A DNA stretch of 51,819 bases from contig JAHDDU010000016.1 of assembly GCA_020629175.1 (NCBI GenBank), positions 8,758 through 60,576 on the forward strand. The letters are read 5' to 3'. A program made the translations under genes and the position numbers. The stretch is from Flavimaricola sp. Its GTDB lineage: Bacteria > Pseudomonadota > Alphaproteobacteria > Rhodobacterales > Rhodobacteraceae. Below the pieces are notes generated by a model. That model had not been told where the DNA came from and made no database searches. It was given only the letters and a program-made list of their open reading frames with translations. This document shows positions 41,879-49,482 of the stretch, in pieces; the stretch's first letter is position 1; each line of letters opens with the position of its first letter.

Positions 41879-44383
41879 ATGTCCTCGCCCGCAAAAACTG
41901 AAGTCAAAGCTCTTGTCGTTGGCGGTGGTGCCGTTGGTACCTCGATCGCCTATCATTTGGCAAAAGCCGGATGGGATGATGTCATGCTGTTGGAGCGGGA
42001 CGAGTTGACGTCTGGCTCGACCTGGCATGCCGCGGGTCTTTTGCCGCTGTTCAACATGTCCTACGCGACGACGCACATCCACAAATATTCTGTCGACTTC
42101 TACAAGACGCTGGAGGACGAGACTGGTCTGAATGCCGGGTTCGCCGTCGTCGGCAACTTGCGTATGGCGCAGACGCAGGAGCGGATGGACGAGTATATGC
42201 TCTACGCCTCCACCGCCGAGACCTGTGATGTGCCGTTTCAGTGGATGACGCCTGAAGAGATCAAGGCCAAATGGCCGCTGATCCGTACTGAGGATCTGAA
42301 GGGGGCGCTCTATCACCATACGGATGGCTACATTAACCCGGCCGATGTCACGATGGCGATGGCTAAGGGTGCTCGCCAGCGCGGCGTGATGATCGAGCGA
42401 AAGTGGCAGGCCGATGCCTTTGAATGGGACGGGAGCCATTGGCATGTGACCTGCACCAAGATGATTGAGAAGGGCGGCAATCTGGTGCCGTCGGATGAGC
42501 AGGTGGTGATTAAGGCTGAACATGTTGTGACAGCCAGCGGCAACCACGCGCAGCGCACGGCCAAGATGCTAGGGATCAAGATCCCAGCAATCCCGGTTGA
42601 GCATCAGTTCATCGTCATGGATCAGGACCCGACGCTGGTGGAATGGCGTGCTGAAGGCAACGCCGAGCATCCGGTGATCCGCGACGCGGACGCGCAATCC
42701 TACGTGCGCGAAGAGCGGGGCGGGTGGATCCTTGGCGTCTACGAGAAAAACGCGCCGGCCCGTTTTGAGCATGGCGTGCCTGATGCGTTCCGTGCCGACC
42801 TCTTCCCACTCGATCTTGAGCGGATCGAAGAGCAGTATATGGCGATGATCCACCGCGTGCCGTCGTGCGAGGAAAGTGGACTGAAGGACGATTTCAACGG
42901 GCCGATTTGCTACACGCCCGATGGCAATCCGCTGGTGGGGCCTGCGCCGGGGCTGCATAACATGTGGCTGGCCGAAGGGTTCTCGTTCGGGATCACAGCG
43001 GCTGGTGGTACCGGCTACTACCTCGCGCAGATGATGGTCGAGGGTGAGGCCGAGATCGACATGGCATCGCTTGATCCCAAGCGCTACGGCGATTGGATGA
43101 CGACGGAATTCGCGGCCCGCAAAAACGAAGAATGCTATGACCACGTCTATATCCTGCACCACCCGGATGAAGAACGGCCCGCCTGCCGTCCGCTCCGCAC
43201 ATCTCCTGCCTATGACCGCCAGGCCGCGCGCGGGGCACAGTTTGGGTTTGTAAACGGCTGGGAACGGCCCAACTACTACGCGCCCGAGGGGTTCAGCGAT
43301 CATGACAGCCGGTCCTTCCGTCGTGGTGGTTGGTGGCAGTACGCTGTTGAGGAGGCCAAAGCCATTCGTGAGGGCGTCGGCCTCATCGACGCCACAGCAT
43401 TTACCAAGCACCGTATTTCCGGGCCCGGTGCCACAGCGTTCCTCGATTGGTTCACGTGTAACAAGCTGCCAAAGGTTGGGCGGATCAATCTGACCTATGC
43501 GCTGACCTCGCACGGCACAACGAGGACGGAATACACAATCGTTCGCAACGGCGAGAATGACTACTATCTCGTATCGGCCGGTGCGTGGCACGCCTATGAT
43601 CAGGACTACCTTTACAAGGCGATCATGGAGAAAGAGGCTGAGTTCGGTCGCATCAATGAGGAGGATGTCACCACGAAGTGGGGCGTTTTTGCCATCGCCG
43701 GGCCGAAGTCGCGCGACGTACTGAAGGCCATCATCAATGATGCTGATCCCGACACGGCGTTGTCCAACAAGCGTTTCCCGTGGCTGAGCGCCAAACAGAT
43801 TGAGCTGGGCATGGTGCCGGTCAACGCCATCCGCGTGGCTTACACTGGGGAGCTCGGGTGGGAGTTGCACCACCCGATGGAGATGCAGAACCACCTGTTC
43901 GATCTGCTTGAAAAAGCGGGGGAGCCGCATGGGATGAAGCTGGTTGGTGCGCGGGCACAGAATTGGTTGCGGCAAGAGAAGTCCTATCGCGCCTTTGGCA
44001 ACGAGCTGGGCCGCGATGCGACACCGGCTGAAGCGGACCTGCCGCGCTTTATTGATCTGGGCAAAGAATTCCACGGCAAAGATGCGATGGTGGCCAAAGG
44101 CATTCGCTCAAAATGTGTGACTGTTTTGATCGATGGACCCGACGATGCAGATCCGTGGGGGCGTGAGGCCTTGTTTGCAGGTGATGAACGGGTGGGGCGT
44201 CTAACCTCGGGCGGTTATTCGGTAGCCTTTGGCAAGTCCATCGGCATGGGCTATGTGCGGCCCGATCTGGCGGTTCCGGGCACCAAGCTGAAGGTCCGCA
44301 TGTTCCGAGAGCTGTGGGACGCTGAGGTTGTCGAAGACAGCCCTTACGATCCGAAGAACACAACTATTCGCGTCGACGGGTGA
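41879..44383 (+). CDS. Dimethylglycine/sarcosine dehydrogenase-type FAD enzyme with folate (GcvT) domain
   Basis: An 834-residue two-domain demethylase. The N-terminal FAD oxidoreductase (about 10-420) has GGGAVGTSIAYHL and STWHAAGLLP, whose His is the covalent FAD attachment site in mammalian DMGDH. The C-terminal GcvT-like aminomethyltransferase half (about 460-830) shows GVGLIDATAFTKHRISGP and GELGWELHHP, and would pass the formaldehyde-level unit to tetrahydrofolate. Likely substrates are dimethylglycine or sarcosine from glycine betaine degradation. A GGAG site at 41867-41870 favours the start at 41879. It faces the amine-oxidase gene convergently. Confidence 0.9.
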   Translation: MSSPAKTEVKALVVGGGAVGTSIAYHLAKAGWDDVMLLERDELTSGSTWHAAGLLPLFNMSYATTHIHKYSVDFYKTLEDETGLNAGFAVVGNLRMAQTQERMDEYMLYASTAETCDVPFQWMTPEEIKAKWPLIRTEDLKGALYHHTDGYINPADVTMAMAKGARQRGVMIERKWQADAFEWDGSHWHVTCTKMIEKGGNLVPSDEQVVIKAEHVVTASGNHAQRTAKMLGIKIPAIPVEHQFIVMDQDPTLVEWRAEGNAEHPVIRDADAQSYVREERGGWILGVYEKNAPARFEHGVPDAFRADLFPLDLERIEEQYMAMIHRVPSCEESGLKDDFNGPICYTPDGNPLVGPAPGLHNMWLAEGFSFGITAAGGTGYYLAQMMVEGEAEIDMASLDPKRYGDWMTTEFAARKNEECYDHVYILHHPDEERPACRPLRTSPAYDRQAARGAQFGFVNGWERPNYYAPEGFSDHDSRSFRRGGWWQYAVEEAKAIREGVGLIDATAFTKHRISGPGATAFLDWFTCNKLPKVGRINLTYALTSHGTTRTEYTIVRNGENDYYLVSAGAWHAYDQDYLYKAIMEKEAEFGRINEEDVTTKWGVFAIAGPKSRDVLKAIINDADPDTALSNKRFPWLSAKQIELGMVPVNAIRVAYTGELGWELHHPMEMQNHLFDLLEKAGEPHGMKLVGARAQNWLRQEKSYRAFGNELGRDATPAEADLPRFIDLGKEFHGKDAMVAKGIRSKCVTVLIDGPDDADPWGREALFAGDERVGRLTSGGYSVAFGKSIGMGYVRPDLAVPGTKLKVRMFRELWDAEVVEDSPYDPKNTTIRVDG

Positions 44384-44436
44384 TCCGGGCGGGGGTGCCG
44401 TGCGCGCAAGCGCGACACCCCACCCACCATCCCGGC

Positions 44437-45519
44437 TCAGGAAAATCGAGATGGCGCGAGCGCTGCTGTCTCCGCGGCGGTCAGCTCTGGTGAGGTGCCA
44501 AGCACGATCGAGGCGACATGGCGAGCCGCGGCTGGTGCCGATTGCATGCCATACCCCCCTTGGCCCGCGCACCAGACAAAGCCGGGCAGGGCGGGATCAC
44601 GACCCAGCACAAGGTTGCCATCCGGTGCAAAGGTGCGCAGTCCCGCCCAAGAGGCGAGAAGGCGCTCTGTGCTGTGGGTCATATGCGCCTCAAACGCCGC
44701 GATCCCGGTGGCGATGGTTATGTCATCGGTGAAAGCATCATGCGGGTCCACAGGCGTCTCATCCGCAGGTGAGACGAGGAGCGCGCCTGCGTCGGGCTTG
44801 GCATACCATTCCTCTCCCGGACCAAAGATCATTGGTGCTTTGGAAAGATCATATCCTTCGGGCCCCGGAATTCGGGCCATGGAACGCCTGCGCGGTTGCA
44901 GACCGAGCGGTGTGACATTGGCAAGGATCGCGATCTGATCCGCCCAAGCGCCTGCGGCGTTGATAAGGGTCTGGGCTATAATGCGCGTCTTGCCTGCCGT
45001 CACGGCCCACCCAACCGATGAACGTTCGATTGCCGTTACTGCACGGTTGGTCAGAATGCTTGCACCCGCCCGACGCGCATGTTTTGCGTAGGACTGGAGC
45101 AGCTTGTCGGTATCAATATCCAGCGCGCGGTCGTCAAAACCCACGCGGCGCACGACTTTGGGGTTTAGAATGGGCCAATGTCGTAGACCATCCTCCAAAG
45201 ACAATTCAGCCATCTCAAAGGTCCGCAAATCCTGCTCAAACGCGGCGTCTTGCCCCTCTGTCCCAATCAGCATCACGCCGCGGGGAGAGAGGACGTCAAG
45301 GGATTGTAGCTCATCCCCGCTGGCCTTGTTCAGCGCGATGGTGCTGGGGGAGCCGTAGTTCGGCTCGTAGAGCGCCGCGGACCTGCCGGACGCGTGGAAC
45401 CCGAGTTGCGTCTCAGTCTCAAGCACGGCAACAGTGGCATGGGGCGCGAGTTTTGCAGCGACCGATACGCCCGCAATGCCGCCGCCAATGATCAGGACAT
45501 CGACAGCATGATCGCTCAT
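44437..45519 (-). CDS. FAD-dependent oxidoreductase, D-amino-acid dehydrogenase/glycine oxidase-like
   Basis: A 360-residue DAO-fold flavoprotein with the dinucleotide motif VDVLIIGGGIAGVSVAAKL at the N-terminus, an FAD-binding C-terminal segment (FVWCAGQGGYGMQSAPAAARHVA) and the family marker FHASGRSAAL. Members oxidise amines or D-amino acids, feeding electrons to oxygen or quinones; the substrate is undetermined. The upstream aldo/keto reductase gene overlaps by 4 bp (ATGA), making a two-gene unit. It converges on the DMGDH gene. Confidence 0.88.
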   Translation of the reverse strand: MSDHAVDVLIIGGGIAGVSVAAKLAPHATVAVLETETQLGFHASGRSAALYEPNYGSPSTIALNKASGDELQSLDVLSPRGVMLIGTEGQDAAFEQDLRTFEMAELSLEDGLRHWPILNPKVVRRVGFDDRALDIDTDKLLQSYAKHARRAGASILTNRAVTAIERSSVGWAVTAGKTRIIAQTLINAAGAWADQIAILANVTPLGLQPRRRSMARIPGPEGYDLSKAPMIFGPGEEWYAKPDAGALLVSPADETPVDPHDAFTDDITIATGIAAFEAHMTHSTERLLASWAGLRTFAPDGNLVLGRDPALPGFVWCAGQGGYGMQSAPAAARHVASIVLGTSPELTAAETAALAPSRFS

Positions 45520-46454
45520 CCCGACTCTTCCAATCTGTCTGTAGCTGGGGGTGGTGCGGGATAAAGCGCAGAAATTTCTGCGTAGAGCTCTTCTGACATT
45601 TCCAACGTTAAGCCTGCGAGGGATGGTGCCAGCTGCGCAACAGAGCGGGCAGAGATGATTGGCGAGATACCCGCCGGATGCGCTTTGGCCCAGGCCACTG
45701 CGAGGGTGGCGGGGTCTTGTCCAAGCCGAAGGGCCACGTCCTGAAGCCCCGCTGCGGCGTCATGCATCGCGGCCACACCATAGCGCGCGGCATAGCGTTC
45801 ATCTTCGGCCAATCGTCCTGTTGCGTCCGCCTTTCGGTATTTCCCGGTAAGAAGCCCGCCGCCCAAGGGCGAGTAGGGGAAGATTTTGATCCCTTGATCC
45901 TGCGCCATCGGGAAAATCTCAACCTCGGCCTGGCGTTTGACCAGATTAAACATCGGCTGAATTGCGTCGATCCTTGTTCCCAAAGCCTGGCAGACAGCGT
46001 TTGCTTTCATCACTTGCCATGCGGCGTAATTGGAGACGCCAATGTACCGGATACGGCCTTCGCTTTGCAGCCGCGCGAGGACATTGAAGGTATCTTCCAA
46101 TGGTGTGGTCGGATCGAACCGATGCAAATAGAGCAGGTCAACAAAGTCTGTGTTCAATTGCCGCTGCGAGCTATCGAACTGATCGTTCAATGTCTTGGCG
46201 TCCGCACCACCGGTGTAGCCCACTTTGGTGGCCAAAAAGATGTTCTCTCGCACCGGCGCGATAAACTTGCCAAGGAGCGTTTCGGATTGCCCGCCCGTAT
46301 AGCTCACAGCTGTGTCAAAGTGGGCAATGCCTGCATGACGACATGCCTCAAACAGCTCTTGAGAGGCCTTGGCGTTTGCGGTTCCACCAAATTGCATGGT
46401 GCCGAAGACACCCGGTGAAAGCGGGGTTCCGTTAAGTAGGGTCAGCTTTGTCAT
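45516..46454 (-). CDS. Aldo/keto reductase
   Basis: A 312-residue NADPH-dependent reductase of the TIM-barrel AKR family. The catalytic tetrad is visible as Asp in AHFDTAVSY, Tyr in SYTGG, Lys in LATKVGY and His in LLYLHRFD. The cofactor site includes GVSNYAAWQ. It is likely a monomeric bacterial AKR of broad specificity toward aldehydes and ketones. It is cotranscribed with the FAD oxidase, with a 4-bp overlap, and the pair may act on aldehydes from amine oxidation; this is an inference. Confidence 0.92.
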   Translation of the reverse strand: MTKLTLLNGTPLSPGVFGTMQFGGTANAKASQELFEACRHAGIAHFDTAVSYTGGQSETLLGKFIAPVRENIFLATKVGYTGGADAKTLNDQFDSSQRQLNTDFVDLLYLHRFDPTTPLEDTFNVLARLQSEGRIRYIGVSNYAAWQVMKANAVCQALGTRIDAIQPMFNLVKRQAEVEIFPMAQDQGIKIFPYSPLGGGLLTGKYRKADATGRLAEDERYAARYGVAAMHDAAAGLQDVALRLGQDPATLAVAWAKAHPAGISPIISARSVAQLAPSLAGLTLEMSEELYAEISALYPAPPPATDRLEESG

Positions 46455-46538
46455 GGTTCGAAAGTGAACGCGCTGGTGCTCGATGAAAAGAGCCCAAACC
46501 AGGCGGAGTGCATTTTTCCAGAAAAATTTAGAAGAAAG

Positions 46539-46558
46539 TTAACGACTCGCCATTAACC
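46539..46558. promoter_or_regulatory. TTAACGACT element upstream of the PAS kinase
   Basis: TTAACGACTCGC at 46539-46550 and TTAACC at 46553-46558. The arrangement TTAACGACT, GC, TTAACC closely mirrors the element upstream of comM (28852-28870). The spacing between the TTAA boxes is 10 bp, not the 7 bp of canonical CtrA sites. It lies about 32-51 bp before the kinase start. Confidence 0.45.
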
Positions 46559-46589
46559 AATTCGCTCAGGAGCAGGTTGGGACGGCAGC

Positions 46590-47735
46590 GTGGCGGAGCA
46601 CTACTTGAAACTTGAGATGGATCGGCTGATCCAAAAAGATGGGGCGATGTGGAATTTTCTGCAGCTAGGCTCGCTCGATGGCGTTTGGTATTGGGATCTT
46701 GAAAACCCCGAACATGAGTGGATGAGCCCTGAGTTCTGGCGGCTCTTCGGGATTGAGCCAGAGACGAAGCGGCATCATCCTGACGAGTGGCGCGACCTCA
46801 TTTTTCAAGAAGACCTCGCGCGTGCACGGCACAATTTCGATCTGCACTGTCAGGACCCGTCACATCCCTATGACCAGATCGTGCGCTACAAACACGCAAG
46901 TGGATCGACGGTGTGGGTGCGCTGTCGCGGGATTGCCATCCGGGATGAGAGTGGTCGGGCCATTCGCATGCTTGGTGCGCACAATGATCTGACAGCTGTC
47001 AAAAAGTCAGAAGAATTTGCGCGGGCTGGGTGGGCGGCAGCAGAGGCCGCAAATGCAGAGCTCAGGACATTTGCTTATTCTGTTTCTCATGATCTCAAGG
47101 CGCCGGCAAACACGTTACAACTGTTGTTGTCTGAGTTGCGTCACGAGGCAGGAGCCACCCTTCCAGACGAGGCCAACACGTTCCTTGACCTCAGCTTGGC
47201 GACGGTGACGAGAATGCAGACGCTCGTCGAAAGCGTGCTTGATTACACCCGCATCGTTGGGATGGAGCCGATCTTTGCTCCGGTCGACCTGACGTCAGAA
47301 TTGCAAGCGGCAATGCTCAATCTCAAAGCCGATATCGAAAGCTCTGGCGCCCAAATCCTCGCCGATCCGTTGCCGACCGTCCCGGGCATTGGCAACCAGA
47401 TCATGGTTTTGTTCCAAAACCTGCTCAGCAATGCGATCAAATTCGCGCATCCTGATCGCCCGCCGAAAATCAGGATCACTTGCCAAGAGATCGCGGCCGA
47501 GAATGTTGTTGAACTGCGGTTCAAGGACAATGGTCTCGGTATACCCGAGGAGGCAAAGCAGCGCATTTTTTCAATGTTTCAACGCCTTCATAACCGCGAT
47601 GAAATAGATGGATTTGGTCTGGGCTTGGCGCTATGCCAACGTGTGGCCGTAAACCATGTGGGGTCCATTTCGGTGACCTCTGAGTTGGACAAGGGCTCGG
47701 AATTTACCGTGCGGATCGCAAGGACGATGCAATGA
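46590..47735 (+). CDS. PAS-domain histidine kinase
   Basis: A 381-residue soluble kinase with no membrane helices. A PAS sensor domain (about 25-135) shows GVWYWDLENPEHEWMSPEFWRLFGI and VWVRCRGIAIRDESG. It is followed by a DHp domain with phospho-acceptor H167 in FAYSVSHDLKAP and a HATPase domain (FQNLLSNAIKFAHP, FKDNGLGIPEEAKQRIF, GFGLGLALCQRV). This resembles bacteriophytochrome-type kinases that pair with a stand-alone receiver. The GTG at 46590 is weakly supported; an ATG at 46617 is possible. Its stop overlaps the response regulator as ATGA. Confidence 0.92.
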   Translation: MAEHYLKLEMDRLIQKDGAMWNFLQLGSLDGVWYWDLENPEHEWMSPEFWRLFGIEPETKRHHPDEWRDLIFQEDLARARHNFDLHCQDPSHPYDQIVRYKHASGSTVWVRCRGIAIRDESGRAIRMLGAHNDLTAVKKSEEFARAGWAAAEAANAELRTFAYSVSHDLKAPANTLQLLLSELRHEAGATLPDEANTFLDLSLATVTRMQTLVESVLDYTRIVGMEPIFAPVDLTSELQAAMLNLKADIESSGAQILADPLPTVPGIGNQIMVLFQNLLSNAIKFAHPDRPPKIRITCQEIAAENVVELRFKDNGLGIPEEAKQRIFSMFQRLHNRDEIDGFGLGLALCQRVAVNHVGSISVTSELDKGSEFTVRIARTMQ

Positions 47736-48163
47736 CTACGCCAAACACCCCAGCACCAAAGATAAAGCTGGCCATTCTGATCGATGACGAAAAGATTGAT
47801 CAGATGATCTATCGCCGGGTCATGGAGAGGTCCGGTGTTGTTCAAAAAACGCTGGCGTTTACGCACGCCGAAGAAGCGCTCGAGTTTCTCAAGCGCAAGG
47901 ATAGACCAGACGTTGATGTCATCTTTTTGGACATCAATATGCCGCGTATGAACGGTTTTGAATTTCTGGAGGCCGCAACCGAAGAGTTTGGAGAGGATTT
48001 TGCCAAGCTCGTTATCGTGATGCTAACGACATCAATCAATCCGGCCGATCATGCCCGCGCAACGTCGTACTCTGCTGTCCGGAAATTCATTTACAAACCT
48101 TTGACGACGGACCACTTGTTTGAAGTGATTGAGTGCATCAGCGAGGATGACGGCAATATCTAG
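47732..48163 (+). CDS. Stand-alone receiver (Rcp1-like response regulator)
   Basis: A 143-residue single-domain response regulator with an acidic pocket in AILIDDEKIDQ, phospho-acceptor D67 in IFLDINMPRMNGFEF, the conserved Thr in VMLTTS and the Lys in FIYKPL. There is no output domain. Such regulators usually act as phosphate shuttles or bind a target protein. It is coupled to the PAS kinase (ATGA). Its stop shares CTAG with the convergent small gene. Confidence 0.93.
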   Translation: MTTPNTPAPKIKLAILIDDEKIDQMIYRRVMERSGVVQKTLAFTHAEEALEFLKRKDRPDVDVIFLDINMPRMNGFEFLEAATEEFGEDFAKLVIVMLTTSINPADHARATSYSAVRKFIYKPLTTDHLFEVIECISEDDGNI

Positions 48164-48606
48164 ATCATTACGTCTACCCGTTGCGGCAGGCTGCGTGGAA
48201 CAATTATGATGTCATTTGTTGACGTGCAGCGCGTTGTATAGGCGAGCGGATTGTCTGCGATATTTACCCGGTGCAAGGCGTGGGCCCATATCAGGTCAAG
48301 CTCGGTACGGCGAAGAGTTGCAATCGTTTCACCGCGCCAAGCCAGCCTGATTTCTGCCGGCTGATACACTTTGACATCAGCGGCAAAATCGAGGAAGGCG
48401 GAAATAACCTGTCCTTCGATGGCATGGCAATCGGCATTGATGTTGAAGACCAGCGAATCCGGCAGAATGCCGTACCGGAAATATGCAAAGAATGGTAAGC
48501 CGATGTGATGTTGTCGTACCGAGTGGGCGGCATCGTTTAGTGTTTGAATGCGATGCCCTTGCACGGCAAAAGCCGCCAAGAAGCCGAGCCAAATAAATAG
48601 TCGCAT
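48160..48606 (-). CDS. Exported protein of unknown function
   Basis: A 148-residue protein with a probable signal peptide (MRLFIWLGFLAAFAVQG). The start at 48606 has AAAGGGGG upstream. The rest is a small beta-rich domain (FFAYFRYGILPDSLVFNINADCHAIEG and FLDFAADVKVYQPAEIRLAWRGETIATL) with two Cys in the mature part (in NADCHA and YTTRCTS). I do not recognise a family. It converges on the receiver gene and is divergent from the SDR/photolyase unit, so it may be an independent gene. Confidence 0.7.
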   Translation of the reverse strand: MRLFIWLGFLAAFAVQGHRIQTLNDAAHSVRQHHIGLPFFAYFRYGILPDSLVFNINADCHAIEGQVISAFLDFAADVKVYQPAEIRLAWRGETIATLRRTELDLIWAHALHRVNIADNPLAYTTRCTSTNDIIIVPRSLPQRVDVMI

Positions 48607-48733
48607 GTCGGCCCCCTTTGGTGACAAGGCGCCGGAGGCTGTGCTGGCCTCACTGGCAAGAAATATAAAGAAAACGCAACTTTTGCAGCGGATGGGACTC
48701 GTTAATGATTCCTTGCTACGGGAGCTTGGTTAA
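48605..48733 (+). CDS. Possible small protein of 42 residues
   Basis: An open frame on the plus strand reads MSAPFGDKAPEAVL...LVNDSLLRELG, a helix-like, amphipathic sequence, and ends 83 bp before the SDR start. Its ATG overlaps the start of the minus-strand gene. There is no ribosome-binding site, and leaderless translation would be needed. I list it as a weak candidate because the sequence has helical periodicity and a plausible codon pattern in the first half. Confidence 0.2.
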   Translation: MSAPFGDKAPEAVLASLARNIKKTQLLQRMGLVNDSLLRELG

Positions 48734-48816
48734 AAAGCTATGAACACCGCATTTACCTTTCTTAAAACGTGGAAAAAGAGCGTGACCTCACAGACAGAGG
48801 CGCTACGTCCGCGCCT

Positions 48817-49482
48817 ATGGAAAAAGCGTTAATCATCGGAGCATCCGGAGGCATCGGCGGAGCGATCAGTTCCGAGCTGCGTTCAATGGGATGGGATGTC
48901 ACAACACTCTCTCGGCGGGATGATGGTTTTGATGTTGAGGATCCAAGCTCGGTTGAAAGCTCACTGGCCGCATTGGACACCCGGTTCAGCCTTATCTTGA
49001 TTGCTGTCGGCATTCTTGCACCTGAAGGGGCGCAGCCTGAAAAATCGCTGTCTGCGATTGATGCAGCATCGATGGCACAGGTTTTTGCCGTCAACACAAT
49101 CGGGCCTGCTCTCATCCTGGGGCATGTGCCCCGGCTGTTGTCCCGAGAGGGGCGGGCTATCGTTGGGGTGTTGTCGGCACGTGTCGGCTCTATCGGCGAT
49201 AATCGTCTGGGTGGCTGGCACAGCTATCGCGCGTCAAAGGCGGCGCTCAATCAGATCGTGCATGGAGCGGCGATCGAACTGAGGCGCAGCCACAAGTCGG
49301 CAATTTGCGTGGCTCTGCATCCAGGGACAGTTGCGACGCCGTTTACTGCTCGCTACTCCACCCGGCATAAAACCGTCACACCAACGGAGGCTGCCCAAAA
49401 CCTCATCAGCGTTTTGAACGGTCTTACGCCAGAGCAATCCGGTAGGTTTTTTGATTGGACTGGAGGCGAGGTGCCATGGTGA
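48817..49482 (+). CDS. Short-chain dehydrogenase/reductase
   Basis: A 221-residue SDR with the Rossmann motif IIGASGGIGGAI at the N-terminus, the catalytic Ser in VGVLSARVGSI and the Tyr/Lys in HSYRASKAALNQ. The Met at 48817 gives the usual SDR N-terminus; a longer GTG start at 48769 would add 16 residues. The gene overlaps the photolyase gene by 7 bp, so the two are coexpressed. The substrate is unknown. Confidence 0.9.
   Translation: MEKALIIGASGGIGGAISSELRSMGWDVTTLSRRDDGFDVEDPSSVESSLAALDTRFSLILIAVGILAPEGAQPEKSLSAIDAASMAQVFAVNTIGPALILGHVPRLLSREGRAIVGVLSARVGSIGDNRLGGWHSYRASKAALNQIVHGAAIELRRSHKSAICVALHPGTVATPFTARYSTRHKTVTPTEAAQNLISVLNGLTPEQSGRFFDWTGGEVPW

Noticed and set aside
41626-41901. 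A 91-codon plus-strand frame covering the DMGDH leader
   Set aside because: It has no ribosome-binding site, overlaps the DMGDH start region in another frame and is Arg-rich as expected for random GC-rich DNA.
42569-44074. A 501-codon open frame opposite the DMGDH gene
   Set aside because: It is antisense to a well-supported dehydrogenase with two recognisable domains, and shows no motif of its own.
48706-48731. RpoE-type promoter (TGATTC, 18-nt spacer) ahead of the SDR-photolyase genes
   Set aside because: The -35 matches in five of six bases, but the -10 is only TTAAAA-like and not TAAGA-like, so chance is likely. It would be attractive biologically, since photolyase is RpoE-controlled in Rhodobacter.
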